Below are positions 8,799-18,332 of a stretch of DNA of 64,000 nt, piece by piece (position 1 is the stretch's first letter; each line of letters starts with the position of its first letter). This DNA comes from Syntrophaceae bacterium (GTDB lineage: Bacteria > Desulfobacterota > Syntrophia > Syntrophales > Smithellaceae). The notes beneath the pieces are model-generated. The model did not search any database, was not told where the DNA came from, and was given only the letters and a program-made list of their open reading frames with translations. Both the position numbers and the translations under genes were made by a program. The stretch is from positions 132,692 through 196,691 of the forward strand of contig JAHDKI010000006.1 of assembly GCA_018436925.1 (NCBI GenBank), given 5' to 3'.

Positions 8799-10019
8799 AT
8801 GACCAAAAAAATTACTGTTAAAACGACGCTCGTTGAGATGGACGGTGATGAAATGACCCGAATCATGTGGCAGATGGTGAAAGACAAGCTTCTTTTTCCC
8901 TATCTGGATATGAACATCGATTATTATGATTTGCATGTCAAGCATCGCGATGACACGGACGATCAGGTCACCGTCGATTCGGCGCGCGCGACCATGAAAT
9001 ACGGCGTCGCGATTAAATGCGCAACCATCACACCCAATGAAGACCGCGTCAAGGAATACCATTTGAAAAAAGCCTGGAAAAGCCCCAACGGCACGATCCG
9101 CGCGATGCTTGACGGAACGGTCTTCCGCAAACCGATTCTGGTGAAAAACATCGCCCCCGGCGTCATGTCCTGGAAAAAACCCATCACGATCGGCCGCCAC
9201 GCTTACGGCGACGTCTATGACAATTTCGAAATGCAGATTCCGGGGCCGGGCAAATTGGAAATCGTCTTCACGCCCGCAGGCGGCCAGGCGCAAAAAACGC
9301 TGGTGAAGGAGTTCCCGTCGGCCGGGATTCTTCAGGTGAACCACAATCTCGAGGCATCGATCCTGAGTTTCGCCAGGGCCTGCTTCACCTACGGATTGTC
9401 CGAAAAAGTCGACGTGTGGTTTTCGACCAAGGATACGATCTCCAAAAAATACGACGCGGGTTTCCGCGACATTTTCGACCGGGAATTCGAAGCCAACTGG
9501 AAGGACAAATTTGCTCAAGCCGGCATTGAGTATTTCTTTACGCTCATTGACGACGCGGTGGCGCGCATTATGAAAACCGAAGGCGGCCTTCTATGGGCGC
9601 TTAAAAACTATGACGGAGACGTGATGTCGGACATGATCGCCTCCGCGAACGGATCGCTCGCGATGATGACCTCGGTGCTGGTTTCGCCGCACGGCTGGTT
9701 CGAATACGAAGCCGCGCACGGCACGGTGCAGAAGCATTACTACAAGCATCTTAAAGGCGAAGAAACCTCATCGAACTCGATGGCGCTCATCTTCGCGTGG
9801 ACGGGCGGCCTGCGCAAACGCGGGGAACTCGACGGAACGCCCGAGGTAGTGCGCTTTGCCGACACGCTGGAGGCGGCCGCCCTCGAAACGGTCGAATCCG
9901 GCATCATGACCGGAGACCTGCTGCTTCTGGCTGAAAAGCGGCCGACCAACAAAAAGGTCAACACGGAAGGTTTTATCGACGCCATCGCGGAAACGCTCAA
10001 AAAGAAACTGCATGGTTGA
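8799..10019 (+). CDS. icd: Isocitrate dehydrogenase (NADP+), eukaryotic-type
   Basis: 406 residues, matching the length of the homodimeric, eukaryotic-type NADP isocitrate dehydrogenases rather than the E. coli type. Family features include [12 protein letters not shown] near the N-terminus, [28 protein letters not shown] (substrate binding), and [12 protein letters not shown] followed by [12 protein letters not shown] (metal site). It oxidatively decarboxylates isocitrate to 2-oxoglutarate and supplies NADPH. It lies between acn and rlmN; the rlmN start overlaps its last codons by 8 bases, so the two are translationally coupled. Confidence 0.94.
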   Translation: MTKKITVKTTLVEMDGDEMTRIMWQMVKDKLLFPYLDMNIDYYDLHVKHRDDTDDQVTVDSARATMKYGVAIKCATITPNEDRVKEYHLKKAWKSPNGTIRAMLDGTVFRKPILVKNIAPGVMSWKKPITIGRHAYGDVYDNFEMQIPGPGKLEIVFTPAGGQAQKTLVKEFPSAGILQVNHNLEASILSFARACFTYGLSEKVDVWFSTKDTISKKYDAGFRDIFDREFEANWKDKFAQAGIEYFFTLIDDAVARIMKTEGGLLWALKNYDGDVMSDMIASANGSLAMMTSVLVSPHGWFEYEAAHGTVQKHYYKHLKGEETSSNSMALIFAWTGGLRKRGELDGTPEVVRFADTLEAAALETVESGIMTGDLLLLAEKRPTNKKVNTEGFIDAIAETLKKKLHG

Positions 10020-11061
10020 GGCAACAGACAAGAAACTTCCCAATCTTCTGGATTTGACCCTGGAAGAGATGGAGTCCTTCATCGGCGATCTGGGCAAGGA
10101 AAAATACCGCGCGCGCCAGATCATGAAATGTCTGTATCTGCAAGGCGTCACCGCGTTTGACGCGATGACGACGCTGGCGCGCGACTTCCGGGAAAAACTT
10201 CCGGGGCTGGCGCGCCTCTACCGGCCGCGGATCGTTAAAATTCAGAAATCCTCCGACACCACTCAAAAGGCGCTGTTCGAACTTGAAGACGGACTCTTTA
10301 TCGAAAGCGTGCTGATTCCCGGCAAAAACCACTGGACGCTGTGCATCTCCACCCAGGCCGGCTGCCGGATGGGCTGCGATTTTTGTCTCACGGCCAAGCA
10401 GGGCTTCAAAAGAAATCTGACGCCGGCGGAAATCACCGGCCAGCTTCTGGCGTTTGCGCACGAAACGACGGAGAGGCCGGATATCAAAAACATCGTCATG
10501 ATGGGCATGGGTGAACCGCTGGCCAATTACGACGCCACACTATCCGCCATCCGGATTCTCACCTGCGATTTCGGCATGGGATTTTCCAACCGGAAGATCA
10601 CTGTGTCAACCTGCGGACTCGCGCCGCAGATCGAGAAACTGGGGCGGGACATCTGCATCAATCTGGCCGTCTCCCTAAACGCCCCTGATGATGAGCGGCG
10701 CAGCCGGCTGATGCCGATTAATAAGAAATACCCGATTGCCGAGCTGCTTGCGGCCTGCAAAAAATATCCCATGCCCGGCCGTCGGATGCTGACGTTCGAA
10801 TACATTCTGATCGACGGCGTCAACGCATCCGTGGACGATGCGAAAAAGCTTGTTCGCCTGCTGAAACCGCTTCGCTGCAAGCTCAACCTGATTGTCTTTA
10901 ACGCCTATCCGGGCTCGCCGTATCAAGCGCCATCCGAACAGACCGTGCGAAACTTCCAGCAAGTGCTTCTGGATTCGCACTACACGGCCGTTTTGCGCAC
11001 GAGCCGCGGCAGCGACATTCTGGCCGCCTGCGGACAGCTTTCCGGCGCTCAGATTTCGTGA
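10012..11061 (+). CDS. rlmN: Dual-specificity 23S rRNA/tRNA adenine-C2 methyltransferase
   Basis: 349 residues. A radical SAM enzyme that methylates C2 of A2503 in 23S rRNA and A37 in some tRNAs. The CX3CX2C cluster motif appears as CRMGCDFC, followed by [10 protein letters not shown] and the second essential cysteine near the C-terminus in [15 protein letters not shown]. The start overlaps the icd stop by 8 bases, with only a weak AAGAAA site, which implies coupling. Its 3' end overlaps the convergent DUF1015 gene by 13 bases with no terminator between them. Confidence 0.95.
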   Translation: MVEATDKKLPNLLDLTLEEMESFIGDLGKEKYRARQIMKCLYLQGVTAFDAMTTLARDFREKLPGLARLYRPRIVKIQKSSDTTQKALFELEDGLFIESVLIPGKNHWTLCISTQAGCRMGCDFCLTAKQGFKRNLTPAEITGQLLAFAHETTERPDIKNIVMMGMGEPLANYDATLSAIRILTCDFGMGFSNRKITVSTCGLAPQIEKLGRDICINLAVSLNAPDDERRSRLMPINKKYPIAELLAACKKYPMPGRRMLTFEYILIDGVNASVDDAKKLVRLLKPLRCKLNLIVFNAYPGSPYQAPSEQTVRNFQQVLLDSHYTAVLRTSRGSDILAACGQLSGAQIS

Positions 11062-12275
11062 ACGAACAATCCGCTTCTTAACTTCGGCTCAAACCAGGTG
11101 GACTTGGGCGGCATGATTTTCCCCGCGTCCGCCACAGCCATGATCTGTTCCATCGTGGTGGGATAAACGGAAAACGCCACGGCAAAACCGTCTTTGTCCA
11201 CCAGCTTTTCAAGCTCCGCCATTCCGCGGATACCGCCGATAAACTTGATGCGGTCGTCGGTGCGCGGATCGGCAATGCCCAAAACCGGCGCCAGCAAGTG
11301 ATCCTGCAAGATCGCCGCATCGAGACTGGCGACGGGATCGGCCGCGTCGTAGACGCCTTCTTTGGCCGTCAGGGCATACCAGCGGCCGTCCAGATACATG
11401 CCGAATTCGTGCAGTTTTCGGGGCGCCTTCTCTTGAAAATTTTCAAGAATATCAAACTTGACGCCAACGGCGGTTAAAAACTGTTCTTTCGTCAAGCCTC
11501 GCAGATCTTTCACCGCCCGGTTGTAATCCATGACTTTCAACTGATCATGCGGAAAGAATACCGCCAGCACATAGTCGGATTCCTGCGCCCGGTCCGGCTT
11601 TCGGCGCCGGCGGGCCACGGTGGCACCGGCTGCCGCCCGGTGATGGCCGTCGGCAATATACAGAGCCTCAATTTGCGCAAATTCCTTCTTAATCTTTTCG
11701 ATGATCTCGGATTCTGAAATCACCCAGACCGTGTGCTTCACGCCGTCGGACGCGGTGAAATCGATCTCCGGAGGCAAGGCGGTCACATCTTCCATCAGAG
11801 CATGAATGGCCGGACGCGACGGATAACTGATGAACACCGGACCGGTCTGTGCGCCGACATGGTCCACATGGCGGATCCGGTCGTCTTCCTTGTCTTGGCG
11901 GGTCAGCTCGTGCTTTTTGATTTTTCCCTCGTCATACTCGGAGGCGCTCATCACGCCGACGATGCCGGTCTGGATCCGGCCCCCCATCTGCTGTCGGTAA
12001 ACATAATAAAAAGGCGCCGGATCGGCAAACACGACGCCCTCTTTTTTGAGTTTTTCAAAATTGGCTTTCGCCTTCTCGTAAATAATCATGTCGTCGGGCC
12101 GCGTACCGTCGGGCACGTCGATTTCCGATTTTTCAACGTGGAGAAAGCTCAACGTTCTGCCCTCCACCGCCTTTTGTCCTTCTTCGCGCGTCATCACGTC
12201 ATAGGGCAGCGCCGCAACATCGGCCGCGTATTTCGGCTGGGGCCGGACCGCCCTGAAAGGTAATACTGTTGCCAT
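11049..12275 (-). CDS. DUF1015 family protein
   Basis: 408 residues from ATG 12275, which has AAGGAG 8 bases upstream; a longer in-frame start has no site. It is a cytoplasmic protein recognisable by FRAVRP near the N-terminus, PYDVMTREEG, and ADGHHRAAA in the middle, the most conserved motif of the DUF1015 family. In many anaerobes the family sits next to serine biosynthesis genes; here it is next to none, and lies divergent from a small esterase. Biochemical function is not established to my knowledge, so only the family is assigned. Confidence 0.85.
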   Translation of the reverse strand: MATVLPFRAVRPQPKYAADVAALPYDVMTREEGQKAVEGRTLSFLHVEKSEIDVPDGTRPDDMIIYEKAKANFEKLKKEGVVFADPAPFYYVYRQQMGGRIQTGIVGVMSASEYDEGKIKKHELTRQDKEDDRIRHVDHVGAQTGPVFISYPSRPAIHALMEDVTALPPEIDFTASDGVKHTVWVISESEIIEKIKKEFAQIEALYIADGHHRAAAGATVARRRRKPDRAQESDYVLAVFFPHDQLKVMDYNRAVKDLRGLTKEQFLTAVGVKFDILENFQEKAPRKLHEFGMYLDGRWYALTAKEGVYDAADPVASLDAAILQDHLLAPVLGIADPRTDDRIKFIGGIRGMAELEKLVDKDGFAVAFSVYPTTMEQIMAVADAGKIMPPKSTWFEPKLRSGLFVHEI

Positions 12276-12383
12276 AAGTGCATCTCCTTCAGAAATTCTG
12301 TTGCACAGCTGATAACACAATGGCATAATCCCGGCAACGCTAAAATCAAACGGACTGCCGCAACAACCGAAAGAACTTATCCT

Positions 12384-12866
12384 ATGAATAACACACTAGT
12401 ATTTATCCACGGACTCGAAAGCAGCGCCCAGGGCAACAAAGCGCAGTACTTCCGCGGGCGATTTCCCGACATGATCATTGAGGATTACGTGGGGCCTTTT
12501 TCCGAAAGAATGCGGAAACTGGAGCAGATTCTCACAGGCCGAGACCATCTGGTTTTGGTGGGGTCAAGTTACGGCGGCCTGATGGCGGCGAAATTCGCGC
12601 TGCACCATGAAGAACGGGTGAAAAAACTGATCCTGATCGCTCCCGCTCTGATCCTGGAGGGATTCGAACAGGCCTGCGCAAAAAAACTCGAGATGCCGGT
12701 CGTCCTCTATCACGGCACGCGTGATGAGGTGGTCGATCCCCATGAAACTCAGCGCATCGCCTTGCAATGCTTCGCGCATCTTGAACATCATTTCGTCGAT
12801 GACGACCATCCGCTCAATGAGGTCTTCCCGACACTGGACTGGGGCGCGCTTCTTAACGTTTCTTAA
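12384..12866 (+). CDS. Small alpha/beta-hydrolase esterase, YqiA/YcfP-like
   Basis: 160 residues. A minimal alpha/beta hydrolase with the oxyanion-hole start LVFIHGLESS, nucleophile elbow GSSYGG (Ser), an acid in GTRDEVVDP and a final histidine in DDHPL. Proteins of this size and pattern belong to the YqiA/YcfP esterase group, with poorly known natural substrates. It ends 15 bases before the convergent PhaC-like gene. Because the neighbour is PHA-related, a role in hydrolysing hydroxyacyl esters is conceivable, but that is only a guess from location. Confidence 0.8.
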   Translation: MNNTLVFIHGLESSAQGNKAQYFRGRFPDMIIEDYVGPFSERMRKLEQILTGRDHLVLVGSSYGGLMAAKFALHHEERVKKLILIAPALILEGFEQACAKKLEMPVVLYHGTRDEVVDPHETQRIALQCFAHLEHHFVDDDHPLNEVFPTLDWGALLNVS

Positions 12867-12881
12867 GAGCGGACCGCGGCA

Positions 12882-14672
12882 TCAGACCCGGTAGAAATCG
12901 TCCACTTCATCAATGAAGTCGGCCAAAAGCCTCCGGCTGACGACAAAAATGTGCCCGATATTTTTCTCGATGTTGCGATTTTCGATCTTGCGTTTTCTTT
13001 TTGCGCCGGGCTCGGGCACCAGTCCCCAAGTGAGCCCGGCCACGCAGGACCCGGCCGGCGCAATCAAATCTCGTGTCCCTTTGTAATCCAGAATCGCCAC
13101 GCCGGCTCGCTTTAACACATCCATATCCACCGGTCGGCCGTCAAGTTCCGGAATGGACGACGGCAAAGGGAAATCCTCTTCAAAGATTTTATTGCCGATA
13201 AACACGTCCGTAATCCAACGGATATGCGCGTTTATGGGAAACTGGGTGCCGTGCGTCAGCCAGTACAAGAAAGGAGCGGAATCCCGGATCGCATCAAGGC
13301 TTTCCGCACGGCCGTAAAACCCCATCATAACATTGTGCTGGACCCCCGGCTGAATTTCGTTCATTCCCGCCTCGATGATTTGAGAGGGAATGTTGACGGC
13401 GCCGAACAACTCCTTCATCAGATCCGGATCATAGTCCCTGCGGATCAGCGACCGGATCGGTCCATGTCCGCTTTCATGATCGTCGAATTTCACTGGCGAC
13501 GCCATGAGGACGACTTTGGAAATGTCCATCTTCTTTTCGGTCGCCAGTCTTTCTTCGGCTCGCCTGGCCAGATAAGGCAGCATCAGCGTCCCGCCCATGC
13601 AATAGGCCATCATATAGATTGTCGCCTGAGGGTGCCGGGCGGCAATGATCTCTAAAAACCGGTCGGGAATCGTCTTTGCGTAGAAATCCAGGTCCAGATT
13701 TGTCTCTTCCCAGCCGGGATCTCCGTGGTCCGCCATGTAAATCCGGTATCCTTTTTTCAGCATCGCTTCGACCACCGACTTGCCGAAAGCGAGATCAAAC
13801 AACTCCGGTTTGTTGATCAAAGGTGTGGCCATATAAATGATTTTGCCGTTGAAACGAACGCCTCGCGGCGGCCGATAGTCCCGCAAACGGACCCGGTGAA
13901 GCTCCGATCCTTCAACGTATTCGAAAGAGGAACAACCGATTTTCCCCGCTGTTTGCCTTTCGGAATACTCTTTAATGTCGAAGGCGTTTTCCTGGAAGAG
14001 ATTTTCCAGCCTCCGTCGATTGACGGCCAGATAGTTTTCGAAACTTGCCTTCTCAGCGCTCGTCTCGCTTTCGCCAAAGGGCATTTTCCCCGCTGAAAGC
14101 GGCGTTTCCGTAATCACAACCAACAGGACTTTGAGCAGAGCTTTCATGGCGGCCAGTCGGGTCATCCCCCTGTTGCTGTATGCGTATTCCAGCTGTGCGA
14201 ACTCGTCGAGATAATTTTTCAGGAAGGTTTTTCCGTCTTCCGTCGAAGCAATCCGGGCGGCTTTCTCCCGATCGAAGCGACCGTTGCTCATAAAAAATCC
14301 CGAAAGCGTATACAGCAGACGGGAATAATTTTTGTAAATCCAGCCGTTCATGTCGGCCAGCGCATCGGGATTCCGTCCGGCGCCGACCGCGATCCGCGCA
14401 CTGGCTCGCACCGGACGCAAAAACGTATCGACCAGGGCGCTTTGCCAGGCCGCCGCAGGCGACCACCAGCCAAACGCGGCAGGATTCTTTCCGACCGCGT
14501 CGAGCATCTTCTGGTAGATGAAGAGATTCCGCACGCCTGCGCCGACCCACTTGCTTAATCCCGGCAGCGATGTGGAAAGCCCCTCGGCATTGTCGGCGGG
14601 GCTCGGTCCGATACGGGATAACAACTCATCAGGAGTAATTTTCCTGAAATCCTTTGATGGCTGCTTGGACAT
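12882..14672 (-). CDS. PhaC-like poly(3-hydroxyalkanoate) synthase, class I/II size
   Basis: 596 residues, near the size of class I/II PHA synthases. Residues about 1-240 form the variable N-terminal region, and about 250-590 the alpha/beta-hydrolase core. The lipase-like box reads MMAYCMGG, with Cys358 where PhaC has its acylated cysteine; the likely partners are Asp535 (KGTRDLIAP) and His574 (NIGHIF). The usual first Gly of the G-x-C-x-G box is Ala here. PHA synthases polymerise (R)-3-hydroxyacyl-CoA on granule surfaces. The start follows AAAGGAGG. It is divergent from phaE, so a genuine class III synthase lies beside it. It may be a second synthase of different specificity or a PhaC-like hydrolase; the triad favours activity. 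Confidence 0.75.
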   Translation of the reverse strand: MSKQPSKDFRKITPDELLSRIGPSPADNAEGLSTSLPGLSKWVGAGVRNLFIYQKMLDAVGKNPAAFGWWSPAAAWQSALVDTFLRPVRASARIAVGAGRNPDALADMNGWIYKNYSRLLYTLSGFFMSNGRFDREKAARIASTEDGKTFLKNYLDEFAQLEYAYSNRGMTRLAAMKALLKVLLVVITETPLSAGKMPFGESETSAEKASFENYLAVNRRRLENLFQENAFDIKEYSERQTAGKIGCSSFEYVEGSELHRVRLRDYRPPRGVRFNGKIIYMATPLINKPELFDLAFGKSVVEAMLKKGYRIYMADHGDPGWEETNLDLDFYAKTIPDRFLEIIAARHPQATIYMMAYCMGGTLMLPYLARRAEERLATEKKMDISKVVLMASPVKFDDHESGHGPIRSLIRRDYDPDLMKELFGAVNIPSQIIEAGMNEIQPGVQHNVMMGFYGRAESLDAIRDSAPFLYWLTHGTQFPINAHIRWITDVFIGNKIFEEDFPLPSSIPELDGRPVDMDVLKRAGVAILDYKGTRDLIAPAGSCVAGLTWGLVPEPGAKRKRKIENRNIEKNIGHIFVVSRRLLADFIDEVDDFYRV

Positions 14673-14958
14673 TCAAAAGCCTCCTTTCACGATTGATGGA
14701 GGGTTAGGACGCCTCCTTGCGACGAAAACCCGGCAGGTCCGACCCTGAAGCATCAAACCCGTTGACAAATATTTTCTTCTATATTAGAAAAATAATCAAG
14801 TTGGACAGGCTTTTGAGGCTGCGCTGAAAAACGGATAGCGCGAAGATTTTCAAACCATTCAACGGCCTCATTGCGGATGTTATTTCATTTCCCGAATTAT
14901 TTTATTCAACCTGACTGAAGATTCCCGGACGGTTCTTTTCTGAATCAAGAGGTGTCAT

Positions 14959-15876
14959 ATGGCCCAAGACGGCAACCCCTTCCCTAATAAAGAATCCATC
15001 CTGTTGCCCTGGTTGCAGACCCTGGGCGAGATGTGGCTCAATCTGGCCAAAGCCGTTCCGCCCAATTCGGACACTGCGCTCAAAACGCAGACGGTGATTC
15101 AAAACCGCTTTACCGAACAGCTGCAAACCAATTTGAATCTGATGAAGTCTTTATCCCTGATGATGAGCCAACCGGAGTCCGCATCGGCCGCCGCCAATTC
15201 CGTCAATGCGCTGCCGGAAATTCTGCTCAAAATGGCAAAGTCCGGATTCGATGCAGCCATCCAGATCCAAAACCACATGATTGAAAAAGCGGGCCGGATC
15301 GGCAAGCGAACGGAAGCCTACAATTTTGACAATCTTGATCAGGAGATTTTCAGGGCCTTAACCGACGTGTATGAAAAGGAGTTGCGCCAGTATCTCAAGA
15401 TCCCGCCCTTGGGACTGACCCGCTTCTATCAGGAGCGGTTCAATGCCATGCTCGACAAGCATAATCTTTTTGAAACCACGCTGGCCGAGTTTTTGTCCAT
15501 CTTGTATCTGCCTATGGAAAAATCCTTCAAGATCTTCCAGGAGAAGTTAAACCAGATGGCCGAAGAAGGCAGTTTGCCTAAGGACACCAAAGAAAGCTAC
15601 GCCATGTGGCTGAAAATTCTTGAAGGCCACTACATGAGTCTGTTCAAGTCCAAAGATTACACGGACGCGCTGCATCGCACACTCGGCAACCTGGAAGATT
15701 TCATCATCGCGCGGGATCAGGCGCTCAATGATATCCTTCAATTTCTGCCGGTGGTCACCCACAAGGATCTGGACGATTTGTATCGGGAATTCTACGATCT
15801 GAAAAAGCGGGTCAAGGCGCTGGAAAAGCAGATGGAGGTTTCTCCCAACACACTCAAAACGGCAACCCGACCATGA
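14959..15876 (+). CDS. phaE: Class III PHA synthase subunit PhaE
   Basis: 305 residues, no catalytic motif, largely helical. The region from PPLGLTRFYQERFN (about residue 135) through LPMEKSFKIFQ, AMWLKILEGHYM and VTHKDLDDLYREFYDLKKR to a terminal coiled coil matches the PhaE family, which binds and activates PhaC in class III synthases. phaC follows after 52 bases. The start has AGAGGTG 4 bases upstream. A TTGACA at 14762-14767 lies in the 286-bp divergent region with the PhaC-like gene, but no good -10 follows it. This is the first gene of the phaE-phaC-GAF-phaJ operon. Confidence 0.88.
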   Translation: MAQDGNPFPNKESILLPWLQTLGEMWLNLAKAVPPNSDTALKTQTVIQNRFTEQLQTNLNLMKSLSLMMSQPESASAAANSVNALPEILLKMAKSGFDAAIQIQNHMIEKAGRIGKRTEAYNFDNLDQEIFRALTDVYEKELRQYLKIPPLGLTRFYQERFNAMLDKHNLFETTLAEFLSILYLPMEKSFKIFQEKLNQMAEEGSLPKDTKESYAMWLKILEGHYMSLFKSKDYTDALHRTLGNLEDFIIARDQALNDILQFLPVVTHKDLDDLYREFYDLKKRVKALEKQMEVSPNTLKTATRP

Positions 15877-15928
15877 TGCCGCAAGCGGATCACCCCATGG
15901 CGGACAGTCTGGAGGATCATTTTATTTC

Positions 15929-17221
15929 ATGAATTCAACAAAAATCCCACTGGATCTGATTCTGGAGAGGCTGGCCCAAGACGCCGAAAAGGCGCAGCAG
16001 CGCGTCTCGAAGGCTTCGGATGTTCTGCTTGGCGAGTTGAACTACGAGTTGGCGTCCACGCCCTACGAGATTGTTTATTCGGAAGACCGGGTTCGGGTGA
16101 AGCATTACTTCCGCAATGAAAATGTCGAAAATCCTCTCAAAGCGCCTCTTTTGGTTGTCTATGCCCTCATCAACCGGGAGACCATGCTGGATCTTCAACC
16201 CGATCGAAGCGTCGTCAAGACGTTTCTTGATGGCGGCATTGACCTGTATATGGTGGATTGGGGCTATCCCAAGCGAAAGGACCGGTTTCAAACTATTGAC
16301 GACCATGTCAACGGTTACATGAACAATATTGTCGACTTCCTCCGTCAGAAGCACAATATCCGGAAAATCAACCTGATGGGGATCTGCATGGGCGGCACGT
16401 TTTGCGTCATGTATTCCGCGCTTCATCCTGAAAAAATCAAAAATCTGATCACCACCGTCACCCCGACGAATTTCGACACGGACAAAGGCCTGCTCCACGT
16501 CTGGATGAAGGACATTGATGTGGACCGCATGGTGCGGACATTCGGCAACATTCCCGGCGACCTGATGAATTTCGGATTCCTGCTTCTCAATCCGGCGCGC
16601 CTGATGATTGATAAGTATGTCGGTTTCATCGAAAACATGGACAACAAGGACTTCGTCGAAAACTTCGTCCGGATGGAACGCTGGATTTTCGACAGCCCCG
16701 ATGTGCCGGGTGAAACTTTTCGTCAGTTCGTCGAGGATTGCTACCAGAAGAATCTTCTCATTCAGAACAAAATGTTTTTGGGCGGCAGGCGCGTCGATTT
16801 AAGGAATCTGACCATGCCGCTATTGAATTTCTTCGGCGAGTACGACCATTTGGTCCCGCCGCCGGCCTGCGACCGTCTTTCGGCCGCCGTCGGCAGCAAA
16901 GACGTGGAGGACGTCTGTCTGGAAACAGGACACATCGGCATTTACGTGAGTTCACGGTTTCAGCGGCTTTTCGCGCCAAAAATTGTCCGCTGGCTCAAGG
17001 AACGGGACGCTCAGGAGACGCCCCTGACGAAACTTCAAAGATCCAATCCGCCGGCCGCTTCACCGCCAAAGAAGAAGCCGGCGGCAAAAAGGAAGCGCGT
17101 TGCGATATCTAAAAACCCTAAAGCGCCGCGCAAGTCTCCGACGAAAACGAAATCCGCAAAAAAGTCGCCGGTTCGAAAAGGAAAATTGACGCTCATTGAA
17201 AAAATAGCTCAAGCCATTTAA
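15929..17221 (+). CDS. phaC: Class III PHA synthase catalytic subunit with histone-like C-terminal tail
   Basis: 430 residues; class III PhaC proteins are normally about 355-365. The catalytic core (1-360) has the synthase box MGICMGG with Cys153, Asp306 (EYDHLVPP) and His335 (ETGHIGIY), so it should polymerise (R)-3-hydroxyacyl-CoA together with PhaE. The extra part, about residues 373-430, contains roughly 15 Lys, 4 Arg and many Pro, Ala and Ser. It includes KSPTK and KSPVRK units resembling histone H1 S/TPxK repeats, and ends in a short amphipathic segment (LTLIEKIAQAI). No frameshift or fusion scar is visible and the reading frame is continuous. Similar basic tails in PhaF and PhaM bind DNA; that this tail does so is inference. 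Confidence 0.92.
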   Translation: MNSTKIPLDLILERLAQDAEKAQQRVSKASDVLLGELNYELASTPYEIVYSEDRVRVKHYFRNENVENPLKAPLLVVYALINRETMLDLQPDRSVVKTFLDGGIDLYMVDWGYPKRKDRFQTIDDHVNGYMNNIVDFLRQKHNIRKINLMGICMGGTFCVMYSALHPEKIKNLITTVTPTNFDTDKGLLHVWMKDIDVDRMVRTFGNIPGDLMNFGFLLLNPARLMIDKYVGFIENMDNKDFVENFVRMERWIFDSPDVPGETFRQFVEDCYQKNLLIQNKMFLGGRRVDLRNLTMPLLNFFGEYDHLVPPPACDRLSAAVGSKDVEDVCLETGHIGIYVSSRFQRLFAPKIVRWLKERDAQETPLTKLQRSNPPAASPPKKKPAAKRKRVAISKNPKAPRKSPTKTKSAKKSPVRKGKLTLIEKIAQAI

Positions 17222-17239
17222 AGCAAGGGAGAGGGAAAT

Positions 17240-18295
17240 ATGTCGACAAAAGAGGTTTTTTTTCGAGCATTGAGTAAACTGAGCCGTGAAATGGGCGCGA
17301 CCGATGATCAGGATCAGATGCTGCAACTGATCGTGTCCACGGCGGTAAAAACACTCAAAGCCAAGGCGGCGGTCATCTTCCTTGTGGATGAAGGAGAAGA
17401 AGACTCCATCCGCAACGTGGCCGTAGCGCAGGTCGGTCTGTCCGACAAGTATATTCACGCGGGTCCCGGCCATGCCGTGAAAATCAGTCCGCAACTGATG
17501 AAAGACGGCTATATGTACTTTCGCGACGCGACAACCGATAAGCGGCTGATGAACCGAGCCGCGAAAAAAGCCGAGGGAATCGGCTCCATTCTATCCGTCC
17601 CGGTCGTGGACAAAGGCGTCATGCTCGGGATTTTAAGCCTCTATACAAAAGACATTCGCGCTTTCACCAAGGATGAAATCGATTTTCTCTCCATTCTCGC
17701 GGAACAAGGCGGCTCGGCGATTGAAAACGCCCATCTGATTCGCAAATTGCGCAGCCATTCCCAAATCTTTTTGAAACTGGCCGCAAGCATTTCTGAAAGC
17801 CTTGATGTCAAATCCATTCTCCAGGCCATGACGGAGGATCTCGTCAACGGCCTGCAGATCAAGGCGGCGTCCGTGAGACTCCTCGACGAAGACAAGCGCA
17901 CCGTCAAACTGGTCGCCAGTTTCGGCCTGAGCGAAGCCTACCTCAACAAAGGCCCCATCATGGCGGATAAAAACATCGCCGAAGCCCTCAAAGGCAAAAC
18001 CATCGCCATTAAAAACGTCCGCAAAGATCAGGGAATCCAGTACCCCAAGGAAAAGGAAGCCGAAGGAATAGCCTCGATGCTGTATGTGCCCATTAAATCC
18101 AAAGACGACATCATCGGCGTTCTTAATCTTTACAGCAGCAAGCCCCGGGACTTTACCGAAGATGAAATCCTTCTGGTCACAGCTTTGGCCTACCAGGGCG
18201 GTTTGGCCATCAATAACGCCTGCCTGTATCTGACGATCCAGGACGACGTCAAGGATCTGAAAGAAAACATCTGGAGCCACAAATGCTGGTTTTGA
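17240..18295 (+). CDS. Tandem GAF-domain protein in the PHA operon
   Basis: 351 residues with two GAF sensory domains (about 8-165 and 178-330) and no kinase, cyclase, phosphodiesterase or DNA-binding domain. The GAF folds show SILSVPVVDKGVMLGILSLY and SMLYVPIKSKDDIIGVLNLY. The C-terminus ends in ENIWSHKCWF, a Cys/His/Trp end that could bind a metal or haem, though this is speculative. The gene starts 19 bases after phaC, with GGGAGAGGG upstream, and precedes phaJ by 37 bases, so it is very probably co-transcribed with PHA genes. It may sense a small molecule or redox state and act on granule proteins. Function unknown. Confidence 0.8.
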   Translation: MSTKEVFFRALSKLSREMGATDDQDQMLQLIVSTAVKTLKAKAAVIFLVDEGEEDSIRNVAVAQVGLSDKYIHAGPGHAVKISPQLMKDGYMYFRDATTDKRLMNRAAKKAEGIGSILSVPVVDKGVMLGILSLYTKDIRAFTKDEIDFLSILAEQGGSAIENAHLIRKLRSHSQIFLKLAASISESLDVKSILQAMTEDLVNGLQIKAASVRLLDEDKRTVKLVASFGLSEAYLNKGPIMADKNIAEALKGKTIAIKNVRKDQGIQYPKEKEAEGIASMLYVPIKSKDDIIGVLNLYSSKPRDFTEDEILLVTALAYQGGLAINNACLYLTIQDDVKDLKENIWSHKCWF

Positions 18296-18332
18296 GATAA
18301 CCGGCAAGGTCTGCCAAAGGAGAGCATAGACG

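Noticed and set aside
8145..9518. A 457-codon open frame opposite aconitase and isocitrate dehydrogenase
   Set aside because: It is a mirror frame of two certain enzymes, with no family motif and no ribosome site.
14762..14790. TTGACA followed by TAGAAA as a promoter for phaE
   Set aside because: The -10 match is poor and the leader would be about 160 bases; kept only as a remark in the phaE entry.
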